From: Nonomuraea aurantiaca | GTDB taxonomy: Bacteria > Actinomycetota > Actinomycetes > Streptosporangiales > Streptosporangiaceae | Length of the DNA: 64,000 nucleotides | Reading direction: 5' to 3' | NCBI RefSeq assembly: GCF_020215705.1 | Contig: NZ_JAIWNB010000006.1 | Location: 310,001-374,000 of the forward strand | Shown here: piece by piece, positions 31,254-39,845 of the stretch | Numbering within the stretch: position 1 is the first letter of the stretch | Layout: the number at the start of each line of letters is the position of its first letter | The notes under the pieces: generated by a model | Seen by the model: the letters and a program-made list of their open reading frames with translations, nothing else | What the model was told of the DNA's origin: nothing | Database searches by the model: none | Translations under genes and position numbers: made by a program

Positions 31254-32279
31254 ATGAAGACGACCCGGCGCAGGCCGTACACCGAGCAGCGCCCGCAGGA
31301 CCTCGGCGGCGGGGTGTGGAGCGTGCCCGTGCCGATCCCCGGCAACCCGCTCGGCTACACGCTCGTCTACGCCGTCGACTCCCCCAAGGGCCCCGTGCTG
31401 GTGGACGCCGGCTGGAACCATCCGGACGCCTGGGCGGCCCTCAGCGGCGGCCTGCGGACCCTCGGCCTCGACGTGACCGGGGTTCGAGGCGTGGTCGTCA
31501 CCCACTTCCATCCCGACCACGCCGGGCTGGCCGGTCAGGTCAGGGCGGAGTCCGGCGCCTGGATCGCGATGCACGAGTCGGACGCCGCGCTGGTCAGGCT
31601 CATGCACGGCCTCGCCGACGGCGAACACCGCGACTTCCAGGCCGACATGCTCAGGCGGGCGGGGGCCGGGCACGAGGACGTGGCGGTCGCCACCGCCGGC
31701 CGCCCGGACACGCCCGCACTGCCCGACCGCGAGCTGCGCGACGGCGACCTGGTGGACCTGCCGGGCCGCAAGCTGCGGGCCGTGCACACGCCGGGCCACA
31801 CCCCCGGCCACATCTGCCTGCACCTGGAGGACGCCGACCGCCTGTTCACCGGTGACCACGTCCTCCCCGACATCACACCCCACGTCGGGATTTATCCCTA
31901 TGACCGGGACGATGTTGATCCTCTGGGGGATTTTCTGGAGTCGCTGGACCGCGTCGGCGAGCTGGGCCCGCTGGATGCGCTTCCCGCCCATGAATGGATA
32001 TTTCCGGATGTAGCCGCGCGCGCCGCCGAGATCCGCCACCATCACGAGGAGAAGCTCCAGCGACTCGGCGCCCTCCTGGCCGAGCGCGCGCAACCGCTGA
32101 CCATCTGGGAGACCGCCGCGATGATGACCTGGAACCGGCCCTGGGACGAACTGTCCCCCGTCCTGCGCGGCATGGCCGCGGGAGAGGCGGCCGCGCATCT
32201 GCGCACGCTGGAGGCGCGTGGCGTGATTCGCCGCGTCTCCGGAGTCGATGCGGTGCGCTTCCAGGCCCTAGAATCCTAG
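31254..32279 (+). CDS. MBL-fold metallo-hydrolase
   Basis: A 341 aa metallo-beta-lactamase fold protein with the metal motif THFHPDHAG (HxHxDH), later His in VHTPGHTPGHICL and Asp in LFTGDHVLPD. The C-terminal about 80 residues form a winged-helix-like tail seen in glyoxalase-II/LACTB2-like hydrolases. It probably cleaves a thioester, lactone or similar ester; nearness to the thiolase makes a CoA thioester role possible but unproven. ATG 31254 is chosen since upstream residues are unrelated. The stop lies inside the operator of the next gene. Confidence 0.82.
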   Translation: MKTTRRRPYTEQRPQDLGGGVWSVPVPIPGNPLGYTLVYAVDSPKGPVLVDAGWNHPDAWAALSGGLRTLGLDVTGVRGVVVTHFHPDHAGLAGQVRAESGAWIAMHESDAALVRLMHGLADGEHRDFQADMLRRAGAGHEDVAVATAGRPDTPALPDRELRDGDLVDLPGRKLRAVHTPGHTPGHICLHLEDADRLFTGDHVLPDITPHVGIYPYDRDDVDPLGDFLESLDRVGELGPLDALPAHEWIFPDVAARAAEIRHHHEEKLQRLGALLAERAQPLTIWETAAMMTWNRPWDELSPVLRGMAAGEAAAHLRTLEARGVIRRVSGVDAVRFQALES

Positions 32280-32295
32280 ACATCCGATGTCTAGG
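32275..32295. promoter_or_regulatory. 21-bp palindromic GntR operator
   Basis: CCTAGACATC-C-GATGTCTAGG is a perfect palindrome with 10 bp arms around a single central base. It sits 9 bp before the GTG start of the GntR gene, so it is probably the autoregulatory site. Its core ACATC-N-GATG(T) recurs upstream of the L-fucose operon (43859-44045). Confidence 0.75.
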
Positions 32296-32304
32296 GAGAA
32301 AAGT

Positions 32305-32979
32305 GTGGCGGTCACCGACGCAGCCATCGACAAAATCAAGCAAATGATCCTCTCGGGCGAGCTCACGCCCGGCGACAGGCTGCCGAAGGAGGCCGACCTG
32401 GCCGAGCGCCTCGGCCTGTCGCGCAACTCGCTCCGCGAGGCCGTACGAGCACTGGCGCTGATCAACGTCCTCGACGTACGGCAGGGAGACGGCACCTACG
32501 TCACCAGCCTGGAGCCGCGCCTGCTGCTCGACACCATGTCGTTCGTGCTCGACCTGCATCGCGACGACACGGTGATCCAGTTCTTCGAGGTGCGCCGCAT
32601 CCTGGAGCCCGCGGCGACGGCGATGGCGACCGAGCAGATGACCGATGCGGAGATCGACGAGCTCCGGGTGATCCTGGAGTCGCTGCCCGACTCGCCCACG
32701 GTGGAGGAGTTGGTGGCCAACGACCTGGACTTCCACCACCGGATCGCGCGGGGTTCGGGCAACAGCGTGCTCTGCTCGTTCATCGAGAGCCTGTCCGGGC
32801 CGACGACCCGGGCGCGGATCTGGCGCGGGCTGACCCAGGAGGGCGCGATGGAGAAGACCCGCGAGCAGCACACCGCGATCTACGAGGCCATCGCCACCCG
32901 TCAGCCCGACGTGGCCCGCTCCTGGGCCACGGTGCACATCGCGGGAGTCGAATCCTGGCTGCGCAAGGCCCTCGACTGA
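32305..32979 (+). CDS. GntR family (FadR subfamily, FCD domain) transcriptional regulator
   Basis: A 224 aa protein. The N-terminal winged helix contains ILSGELTPGDRLPKEADLAE and LGLSRNSLREAVRAL; the C-terminal FCD domain has metal-binding-type residues in DLDFHHRIA and EQHTAIYEAI. GTG 32305 is preferred to ATG 32287 because GGAG lies 6 nt upstream and ATG 32287 falls inside the operator palindrome. Shared operator sequences suggest that it controls the L-fucose operon at 36117-43842, with a sugar acid as the effector. Confidence 0.85.
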   Translation: MAVTDAAIDKIKQMILSGELTPGDRLPKEADLAERLGLSRNSLREAVRALALINVLDVRQGDGTYVTSLEPRLLLDTMSFVLDLHRDDTVIQFFEVRRILEPAATAMATEQMTDAEIDELRVILESLPDSPTVEELVANDLDFHHRIARGSGNSVLCSFIESLSGPTTRARIWRGLTQEGAMEKTREQHTAIYEAIATRQPDVARSWATVHIAGVESWLRKALD

Positions 32980-32994
32980 GGGTAGAAACCCTGC

Positions 32995-33984
32995 GTGCCC
33001 GACAAACTGGAGAAATATCGCAGCAAACGCGACGCCAGTCGTACCCCCGAACCCGTCCCCGGCGCGGCCCCGTCACCCGGCTCCGCACCGGAGCCGGGTG
33101 ACGGGGCCGCGCCCGAGCGGGGCGACGGCGCCGCATTCGTGATCCAGGAGCACCACGCCCGCGCCCTGCACTGGGACCTGCGGCTGGAGCGCGACGGCGT
33201 GCTCGCCTCCTGGGCGATCCCCAAGGGCCTGCCCGCCGACCCACGCGTCAATCACCTGGCCGTGCGTACCGAGGACCACCCGATGGAATACCTCGACTTC
33301 CACGGCGAGATCCCCAAGGGCGAGTACGGCGGCGGCACGATGACGGTCTGGGACCGCGGCACGTACGAGACCGAGAAGTGGTCCGACCGCGAGGTCAAGG
33401 TCGTGCTGCACGGCTCGCGAGCCGCAGGACGGTTCGTGCTGTTCCCGACGAACGGCAAGAACTGGATGATCCACCGCATGGACCCGCCCTCCCGCGATCC
33501 CCTGCCTCCGCTCGACCCGATGCTCCCGGTCGAACGGACCCGGCTGCCACGCGACGTGGCCGGCTACGCGTTCGAGTTCGCGTGGGGCGGGGAGCGCGTG
33601 CTGGTGGCGATCGACGGCGGGCGTACGGAGGCGGCGCGGCGCCATCCCTGGCTGCGCCCGCTCGCGGCGTCGTTCGGCAGCCGCACGGCGGTGCTGGACG
33701 GCGAGGTGGTCACGATGGCGGGCACGGAGGTCCTGGTCTGCTACGACCTCCTTTACGACGAGGGCCACTCCCTGGTCGCGCTGCCGTACACGGCCCGCCG
33801 CGCGGCCTTGGAAGCGCTCATGCCGGCCGCCGCCCGCTGGCAGACCGCCCCCGCGTGGCCGGGCCAGGCCAAGCCGGTACGGCAGGCGGCCCGCGAGCAG
33901 GGATTGCCCGGCGTGGTCGCCAAGCGCCTCGACTCCCCCTATGAGCCGGGCGTCTCGAAGTCCTGGCTCTTCATCCCCGCCTAG
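32995..33984 (+). CDS. LigD-like 3'-phosphoesterase with degenerate ligase domain
   Basis: A 329 aa protein. A Pro/Gly-rich linker (about residues 18-45) precedes the LigD phosphoesterase domain, with HHARALHWDLRLERDGVLAS, VRTEDHPMEYLDFHGEIPKG and GGGTMTVWDRGTYE. The C-terminal half resembles the ATP-dependent ligase adenylation domain (LDGEVV, GVVAKRLDSPYEPGVSKSW), but motif I, normally KxDG, reads AWGG, so the AMP-accepting Lys is absent. It may process 3' ends in NHEJ-type repair without sealing. No Ku gene is in the window. GTG 32995 follows the GntR stop by 15 bp. Confidence 0.8.
   Translation: MPDKLEKYRSKRDASRTPEPVPGAAPSPGSAPEPGDGAAPERGDGAAFVIQEHHARALHWDLRLERDGVLASWAIPKGLPADPRVNHLAVRTEDHPMEYLDFHGEIPKGEYGGGTMTVWDRGTYETEKWSDREVKVVLHGSRAAGRFVLFPTNGKNWMIHRMDPPSRDPLPPLDPMLPVERTRLPRDVAGYAFEFAWGGERVLVAIDGGRTEAARRHPWLRPLAASFGSRTAVLDGEVVTMAGTEVLVCYDLLYDEGHSLVALPYTARRAALEALMPAAARWQTAPAWPGQAKPVRQAAREQGLPGVVAKRLDSPYEPGVSKSWLFIPA
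33061..33113. repeat. Perfect 24-bp inverted repeat inside the LigD-like gene
   Basis: Arms 33061-33084 and 33090-33113 are exactly complementary, separated by GCACC. The very GC-rich stem falls in the linker-coding region and encodes Gly/Ala/Pro/Ser/Glu residues. No T-run follows, so it is not a terminator in its own right. Confidence 0.9.
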
Positions 33985-34021
33985 CGCCGACCGGCTCCTT
34001 CGGCCTGGACCGCGGATCGAC

Positions 34022-35194
34022 TCATCCGGTGTGGACGGGAGACTCCTCCGGTATGGAGTGCAGAGCGGGCACGGCGTCCTGGGTGAAGACGTCGTCCAGG
34101 CGCCAGCGCGCGTAGCGGTGCTCGCACGGCGGCCCGCTCGCGATGGACAGAACGCGCTCGTCGAGATCCATCACGATCGAGTACACCGTCGTGGACAGAT
34201 CGGCCTCCGCTACGTCGGGGTCGCGGTGGCGGCAGATGCCGTCGGGGAAGGAGAAGTGGTCGCGCAGCGCCGCCACGATGTCCTCGACAGTCACGGCTCG
34301 TACGCGCGCCGCGTCCTCCAGCAGATGGCGCATCCGTGCGGGCCGCAGCAGTGTAAGAGCCGAGGCCGCCACCTTCTCGTCACGCAGCGGAAGCGGACAT
34401 TGGAAGTGGTTGGAGTGGGCCAGCAGACCGTCCTCCGGCAGCAGGTGCCCGAACACGCCGGGCGCCACCTCAAGGTCGATCGCCTCACCTCCGGCGTCGG
34501 CGATGAGCACGTTCCCGGAGGAGACGCGGGGCACGTTGAGCGTCCTGCGCAACGCGGTGCTCATCCGCGGTGCGTTCAGCACCCCGCGCAGCAGATAGTG
34601 GTACGGCACGCCCTCGCCGCCGGTGTCCCGGTCGGAGACGAGCAGGTTGGCGCAGACCCCGAGGCCGGCGGAGTTCAGGCCGCTCTTGGCCAGCATGCCC
34701 GCCTCGGCCAGCGTGAGCACCGAGAACCCCTCGGTGTCGCGGGTCGCCAGCAGGAAGGTGACGGGTCCCTGCTCAGGGTTCCAGTCCCAGTTCTGCGCGA
34801 GCAGGGTGTGGCCGTCGCGCGTGTACTGGGGCAAGACCGCCACCGAGGTGCAGCCCTCGTCGTGGTAGCCGGTCCCGTAGAGCAACTCAGTACGCGCGTT
34901 GAGCGCCGTGATGTGCTCGACCCGCCTGCCCGCCCCCTCGGCCAGACCCTCCAGCATCTCCGCGATCGTACGGTCGTAACCTTGGGCCACGGCGAGATAG
35001 GTGGCGCCCCAGCGCAGCACGTCGGCGTCCGACAGGCCCACGTCGTCACGGAACCTGCGCAGGTACGTCTCCAGGCTCCGCTCGACGAGCGCGCTGGTCC
35101 TGCGGCCGATCTCGGCCCCCATCTCACGGGGCGTCCCCTCGACGGCGACGAGCGGCGGGCCCGCCGCCGGGTTGGGTTGACCGTACTCGATCAT
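34022..35194 (-). CDS. C45-family autoproteolytic acyltransferase/hydrolase
   Basis: A 390 aa Ntn-hydrolase of the penicillin acyltransferase (peptidase C45) type. The nucleophile Cys is at about residue 115 in DEGCTSVAV, with the family motif TLLAQNWDWNPE after it and LTLAEAGMLAKSGLNSAGLG further on. The precursor would self-cleave before the Cys and hydrolyse or transfer an acyl amide. No signal peptide is evident. No partner gene is adjacent; the substrate is unknown. Confidence 0.85.
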   Translation of the reverse strand: MIEYGQPNPAAGPPLVAVEGTPREMGAEIGRRTSALVERSLETYLRRFRDDVGLSDADVLRWGATYLAVAQGYDRTIAEMLEGLAEGAGRRVEHITALNARTELLYGTGYHDEGCTSVAVLPQYTRDGHTLLAQNWDWNPEQGPVTFLLATRDTEGFSVLTLAEAGMLAKSGLNSAGLGVCANLLVSDRDTGGEGVPYHYLLRGVLNAPRMSTALRRTLNVPRVSSGNVLIADAGGEAIDLEVAPGVFGHLLPEDGLLAHSNHFQCPLPLRDEKVAASALTLLRPARMRHLLEDAARVRAVTVEDIVAALRDHFSFPDGICRHRDPDVAEADLSTTVYSIVMDLDERVLSIASGPPCEHRYARWRLDDVFTQDAVPALHSIPEESPVHTG

Positions 35195-35381
35195 GTTTCC
35201 TCCAGTCGTCGAAGAACGCTGCGCACCTAGAAGCTGCCCTGGTTGAGCAGCCCCATTACCGGCCGACCCATAACGGGGATACGGACGGCAACCGTTTGCG
35301 CCTTAGCCGAATGAGCACCGCACGGAAGGGAACGCAGACTTGTGCAGCGTCCGTCGAGATCTTGGCGGGGTCAATGATCGG

Positions 35382-35490
35382 GCGACCGAAGCGTCACGAG
35401 CACAGCGACCGATGCGTCACGAAAGTAGCGACCAACGCGTCACGAGGTGGGCGACCAGCGCGTCACGATCACAGCGACCAACGCGTCACC
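35382..35490. repeat. Five tandem repeats with 23-bp period
   Basis: Units start at 35382, 35405, 35428, 35451 and 35474, each beginning GCGACCRRNGCGTCACGA followed by a variable 5-6 nt tail. The strict 23 bp spacing with a conserved about 18 bp core resembles an iteron-like binding array. The rest of the 35195-35553 gap contains no gene that I can support. Confidence 0.85.
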
Positions 35491-35553
35491 TGATCGGATG
35501 AGGGCGATGCCGGTGAGCGCGTTGTGGGAGATCGGCTAGGAGATACTCGGGGG

Positions 35554-36009
35554 ATGCAGATTTCCGAAATATCGCCCGATAGTGAGTCGGTGGGGCCTCG
35601 GTTGCTGGCCGTTCAGCATGCCGCGTACGCGGTCGAGGCGAAGATCATCGAGGATGACCGCATTCCCCCGTTGAATGAGACGCTCGATGAGCTGCGGGCG
35701 CGGCCGTTGCGGTGGGTGGGGGCCTTCGACGAGGACGAGCTGCTGGTAGGAGCCGTCGCGTGGAGCGAGACGGTGGATGAGGTCGACATCGACCGGCTGG
35801 TGGTCGATCCCGCGGCGCATCGGCGAGGGGTGGGGCGGGCGCTGGTCGAGGAGGTCATGAGCCGGGCGGGCAGCCGCAGAATCGTGGTGTCCACCGGGCG
35901 GGCCAACGCGCCGGCCAGGAAGCTGTACGAGCGGCTGGGGTTCGAGGGGCTCGACGAGGTGGAGGTGATCCCGGGGCTGTGGATCGCCAACTACGCCTAC
36001 GGCCGCTGA
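35554..36009 (+). CDS. GNAT family N-acetyltransferase
   Basis: A 151 aa protein with the acetyl-CoA-binding loop VDPAAHRRGVGRALVEEVMS and the C-terminal ANAPARKLYERLGFEG typical of GNAT enzymes. The substrate is unknown. ATG 35554 follows a G-rich site. It starts 64 bp after the 23-bp repeat array, which could regulate it. A 17 bp direct repeat (36002-36018 and 36027-36043) covers its stop codon. Confidence 0.88.
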   Translation: MQISEISPDSESVGPRLLAVQHAAYAVEAKIIEDDRIPPLNETLDELRARPLRWVGAFDEDELLVGAVAWSETVDEVDIDRLVVDPAAHRRGVGRALVEEVMSRAGSRRIVVSTGRANAPARKLYERLGFEGLDEVEVIPGLWIANYAYGR

Positions 36010-36116
36010 ACCAACTACCGCTTACCGCCGCTGAACCAACTACGGTCCACGGCGGCTGAGCCGGCCACGCCTGCCGCGGTTGAGGGCGGCGTGGCCGGGA
36101 CGTTCAGCGATCCACG

Positions 36117-37046
36117 CTAGGCCGGCCGCGAGAGAAGCCCCTCGGCCTCCAGTTCCGACCACAGGTTGTCGGGCACCGGACGCTCCCAGAGCGCGGCGTT
36201 GGTCGCCACCTCCTCCGGCGAGCGGGCCCCGATGACGATGGAGGCGACCGCCGGGTGCCGGAGTGGAAAGGCCATGGCCGCCTGCGGGAGCGGCACGCCG
36301 TATCTCTCGCAGATCTTGGCGATCCGTCTGGCGCGGTCGAGCACCTCGGCGGGGGCGGGCTCGTAGTTGTAGGTGCCCCCGGGGGTGGAGGTGGCCAGCA
36401 GGCCGCTGTTGAAGACGCCCGCCGCGAGCACGCGCACGCCCCGTTCGACGCAGGCGTCCAGCAGCGGGAGCCCCGACTGGTCGATCAGCGTGTAGCGGCC
36501 GGCCAGCATGACCACGTCGATGTCGGTCTCCTGGACGAAGCGCAGCGGCACCTGCCACTGGTTCATGCCGACGCCGATCGCGCCGATCACGCCCTGCGAG
36601 CGGAGCTCGGCCAGCGCCGGGTACGCCTCGCTGATCGCCTGGTCGGCGTGGGCGTCCGGGTCGTGGATCAGGGCGATGTCGACGCGGTCCAGGCCGAGCC
36701 GGGCCAGGGACTCCTCCAGGGATCTCCGCACGCCGTCGCCCGAGAAGTCCCAGACGCGCTCGAAAGCGGCCGGTACGTCGAAGCCCTGTTCGTCGCGGCC
36801 GCCCGAGGCGGAGGGGACCAGTAGGCGGCCGACTTTGGTCGAGAGCACGTAGCCCTTGCGGTCGGCGAGCGCGGCGCCGAGACGGCGTTCGGACAGGCCG
36901 ACCCCGTAGTGCGGGGCCGTGTCGAACAGGCGTACGCCATGAGACCAGGCGGCGTCCACGGTCGCGCGCGCCTGCTCGTCGCTGACCGCCTCGAAGAGGC
37001 CGCCGATCGGCGCCGCTCCGAAGCCGTGGCGAGGCAGTTCGATCAT
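36117..37046 (-). CDS. Aldo/keto reductase, probable L-fucose (D-threo-aldose) 1-dehydrogenase
   Basis: A 309 aa AKR with catalytic Asp and Tyr in VRLFDTAPHYGVGLSERRLG, Lys in VLSTKVGRLL and His in DIALIHDPDAH. The class matches bacterial D-threo-aldose 1-dehydrogenases, which oxidise L-fucose to the lactone. The operon context (fuconate dehydratase and downstream enzymes) supports this. ATG 37046 has GGAG 6 nt upstream. It is the last gene of the operon, 23 bp after the mutarotase gene. Confidence 0.8.
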   Translation of the reverse strand: MIELPRHGFGAAPIGGLFEAVSDEQARATVDAAWSHGVRLFDTAPHYGVGLSERRLGAALADRKGYVLSTKVGRLLVPSASGGRDEQGFDVPAAFERVWDFSGDGVRRSLEESLARLGLDRVDIALIHDPDAHADQAISEAYPALAELRSQGVIGAIGVGMNQWQVPLRFVQETDIDVVMLAGRYTLIDQSGLPLLDACVERGVRVLAAGVFNSGLLATSTPGGTYNYEPAPAEVLDRARRIAKICERYGVPLPQAAMAFPLRHPAVASIVIGARSPEEVATNAALWERPVPDNLWSELEAEGLLSRPA

Positions 37047-37069
37047 GTCGTTCTCCAGGTCACCATTCG

Positions 37070-37375
37070 TCACGTCATCTCCCAGACCAGCGCGAGCCCG
37101 CCGGCGCCCTTGTCGAACTCGCCGTCGAGCAGCCGGTTCATCTGGATCTGCCACGCCTGGTCGGCGGGATCGTCCTTGAGCGCCGCCTGCAGCGCGGCGT
37201 AGTCGTCGACCTCGACGAAGTGGAACAGGTCGAGTCCGTCGCGGAAGATGCGCCAGGAGTGCACGCCGTTGGCCCGCATGACCGCCTCCAGCTCGGCGGG
37301 GATGCTCGCGTGCTCCCGGTCGTAGGTCTCCTCGAATCCGGGCTTGAGCCGGGTACGCAGTGCGATGCGTTCCAT
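37070..37375 (-). CDS. L-rhamnose/L-fucose mutarotase family protein
   Basis: A 101 aa RhaM/FucM-like (DUF718) protein: ERIALRTRLKPGFEETYDRE, SWRIFRDGLDLFHFVEVDDY and a C-terminal WQIQMNRLLDGEFD. It would speed alpha/beta anomer exchange of the 6-deoxyhexose to feed the dehydrogenase. ATG 37375 shares a base with the permease stop (TGATG), so it is translationally coupled. Confidence 0.85.
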   Translation of the reverse strand: MERIALRTRLKPGFEETYDREHASIPAELEAVMRANGVHSWRIFRDGLDLFHFVEVDDYAALQAALKDDPADQAWQIQMNRLLDGEFDKGAGGLALVWEMT

Positions 37376-38367
37376 CAGTCCTGGGCCTTTCCGCCGGCGA
37401 TCCGGCTGATGATGAGCGCGATCAGGATGATGCACCCATAGACGACCGGTTGCCAGAAACCGGAGACGCCCTTGAGAGTGAGGATGTTCTGGACCAGGCC
37501 GATCACCAGCACGCCGGTGAGCGCGCCGAGGATCGTGCCCTTGCCGCCGTCCATGCTGACGCCGCCGATGACGGCCGCGGCGAACACCATGAAGATCCAG
37601 CCCACGCCCTGGTTGGAGCCGATGGCGCCGAGCCGGCCGGTCTCCAGGACGCCGGCGAGCGCGGCCAGCGTGCCGCCGAGGATGAAGACGCCCCAGAGCA
37701 CCCGGTCCACCCGGATGCCGGCCGCCCGCGCCGCGTCGGCGTTGCCGCCGATCGCGTACAGCGAGCGTCCGAGCCGGAAGTAGCCGAGTCCGACGATGCC
37801 CGCCGCGAACAGCACCGCCGCGATCCAGATCGCCGCCGGCAGGCCGAGCCAGATGGCGCTGCCCAGGTAGAGAATGGAGTCGGGCAGCTCGAACAGCGTC
37901 TTGCCCTCGGTCGGGCCCAGCTGCAGGCCGTGCACGATGATCAGCATGGCCAGCGTGACGATGAACGCCGACAGCTGAAACTTGATGATCAGAAACCCGT
38001 TGAACACCCCGATCGCCGCCCCGATCAGCAGGCAGAGCGGGATCACCAGCGGCCCGGGCAGGCCGAGCCCGAACCCGCCGGCCGACGCCGGGATCACCAG
38101 CATCACCGCGATCGCCGGAGCCATGCCGACCGTCGACTCCAGCGACAGGTCGAACTTGCCGGCGATCAGGATCAGCGCCTCGGCCAGCACCAGCAGCGAG
38201 ATCGACGCCTGCTGCTGGAGCACGTTCGTCAGGTTGCCGACGGATAAGAAGATCGGGTCAAGGAACGCGCCCACGACGAGCAGGATCAGGATCACCGGCA
38301 CCAGCGTGAGGTCCCGGAACCTGGCGAGCCGCACCCTCGGGGTCGGCGCGGTCAGTGTGGTTGTCAC
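37375..38367 (-). CDS. Sugar ABC transporter permease (RbsC-like)
   Basis: A 330 aa protein with eight or more hydrophobic helices and the monosaccharide permease motifs GVFNGFLIIKFQLSAFIVTL and GVSMDGGKGTILGALTGVLV. It forms the membrane channel for the ATPase and binding protein of this operon. The start overlaps the ATPase stop by 4 bp (ATGA). Confidence 0.9.
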   Translation of the reverse strand: MTTTLTAPTPRVRLARFRDLTLVPVILILLVVGAFLDPIFLSVGNLTNVLQQQASISLLVLAEALILIAGKFDLSLESTVGMAPAIAVMLVIPASAGGFGLGLPGPLVIPLCLLIGAAIGVFNGFLIIKFQLSAFIVTLAMLIIVHGLQLGPTEGKTLFELPDSILYLGSAIWLGLPAAIWIAAVLFAAGIVGLGYFRLGRSLYAIGGNADAARAAGIRVDRVLWGVFILGGTLAALAGVLETGRLGAIGSNQGVGWIFMVFAAAVIGGVSMDGGKGTILGALTGVLVIGLVQNILTLKGVSGFWQPVVYGCIILIALIISRIAGGKAQD

Positions 38368-39845
38368 TCTTCAATGCCTTCCATCACGGCTACGAGCTCA
38401 TGGTCGGTCCACCCACGCGGCACGTCCTTCACGACCCTGCCGTGGAACATCACCAGCACCCGGTCGCAGATGCGCAGGTCGTCGAGCTCGTCGGAGACCA
38501 GCACGGCCCCCGCGCCCCGCTCGACCGCGTCCTCGACGGCGCCGAGCAGGGCCTGTTTGGCCTTGACGTCGACGCCCGCGGTCGGGTTGATCACCACCAA
38601 CGCGGCCGGGTCGTCGACCAGCGCCCGCGCGAACACCACCTTCTGCGCGTTTCCGCCCGACAGATCGCCGACGGGCTGGTCGGGCCCCTCGGTCTTGATG
38701 TCGAGGTCCTCGATCAGTTGCAAAGCCTTGTTCCGGCGTCTCGCCGGTGAGATGACGCCGTACCTGCCGAGCTTGCGGGCGATCGGGAGCGTGCCGTTCT
38801 CCCCCACCGAAAGCAGGGGGACGAAGCCCTCGCGGTGGCGGTCCTCCGGCACGAAGCCGAGGCCCGCGCCCAGGGCGGCCGTTACGTCGCCCGGCCTGAC
38901 CTGGGTGCCGTTGACCGTGACCGAGCCCGAGTCGGGTTTGCGGAGGCCGACCAGGGTTTCGGCCAGGCCGACCTTGCCGCTGCTGCCGGATCCGGCCAGG
39001 CCGACCACCTCGCCGCTCCTGACGGCCAGGTCGACCGCCTGGAAGCGGCCGGCCAGCGACAGCCTCTCGGCCGACAGGACCACCGCGCCGTTCGCGGCGG
39101 CGCGCGTCCTGGCCTCGTACGCCGCCGTGGCCTCGCCCGTCATCGCCGAGACCAGCTCGTCGTGCGGCAGTTCGGCGACCGGTCTGGTCATGACATGCCG
39201 GGCGTCGCGGAAGACGGTGACACTCTGGCAGATCTCGTACACCTCATCGAGATGGTGGGAGATGTACATCATCGTCACGCCCTGCTCGCGCAGCGCCCGC
39301 ATGCGGGTGAACAGCCGCTCGATGGCCGGGCCGTCCAGCCGGGCCGTCGGCTCGTCGAGGATGATGAACCGCGCGCCGAACGACAGCGCGCGGGCGATCT
39401 CCACGAGCTGCCGCTGTTCGACGTTCAGGTCGCCCGCGAGTGCCTCCGCGTCGACCTCCACCTCGTACGTGGCGAGCAGCTCGCGGGCCTTTGCCCGGAG
39501 CGTCCGCCAGCTGATCATTCCGCCGGTGGTCTGGCGGTTGAGGAACAGGTTCTCGGCGACGGTCAGCGCCGGGATGATCGTCGACTTCTGGTACACACAG
39601 GCGACCCGCTGCCGCCAGGCGTCGCGGTCCGCGAGGGCGGGCGCCGCCTCTCCTGAGAACAGCACCTCGCCCTCGTCCGGCCGCTGAAGCCCGGTGAGAA
39701 TCGACACCAGGGTGGACTTTCCCGCGCCGTTCCTGCCGACGAGCGCGTGGGTCTCCCCCTCGGCGATCGCGATGCCCGCGCCGTTCAGCGCCGTGGTGGG
39801 GCCGAAGCGCTTCACGACATTTCGGGCTTCAACATGATTTTTCAT
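38364..39845 (-). CDS. Sugar ABC transporter ATP-binding protein with two ATPase domains
   Basis: The 493 aa RbsA/MglA-type duplicated ATPase has Walker A VGRNGAGKST in domain 1, signature LNVEQRQLVEIARAL and Walker B FIILDEPTA. In domain 2 the P-loop is GSGSSGKVGLA-like and degenerate, with LSGGNAQKVVFARAL. ATG 39845 is used, sharing a base with the binding-protein stop (TAATG); the earlier ATG 39866 lies inside that gene. Confidence 0.9.
   Translation of the reverse strand: MKNHVEARNVVKRFGPTTALNGAGIAIAEGETHALVGRNGAGKSTLVSILTGLQRPDEGEVLFSGEAAPALADRDAWRQRVACVYQKSTIIPALTVAENLFLNRQTTGGMISWRTLRAKARELLATYEVEVDAEALAGDLNVEQRQLVEIARALSFGARFIILDEPTARLDGPAIERLFTRMRALREQGVTMMYISHHLDEVYEICQSVTVFRDARHVMTRPVAELPHDELVSAMTGEATAAYEARTRAAANGAVVLSAERLSLAGRFQAVDLAVRSGEVVGLAGSGSSGKVGLAETLVGLRKPDSGSVTVNGTQVRPGDVTAALGAGLGFVPEDRHREGFVPLLSVGENGTLPIARKLGRYGVISPARRRNKALQLIEDLDIKTEGPDQPVGDLSGGNAQKVVFARALVDDPAALVVINPTAGVDVKAKQALLGAVEDAVERGAGAVLVSDELDDLRICDRVLVMFHGRVVKDVPRGWTDHELVAVMEGIEE

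Noticed and set aside
33061..33113. Rho-independent terminator
   Set aside because: The hairpin is inside an open, domain-bearing gene and no T-run follows.
35288..35300. An additional KstR-type box around CAACCGTTTG
   Set aside because: The spacing between AAC and GTT is wrong for the consensus and no steroid gene is adjacent.
35382..35490. CRISPR array
   Set aside because: The period is only 23 bp with spacers of about 5 bp and there are no cas genes; it is a tandem direct repeat.
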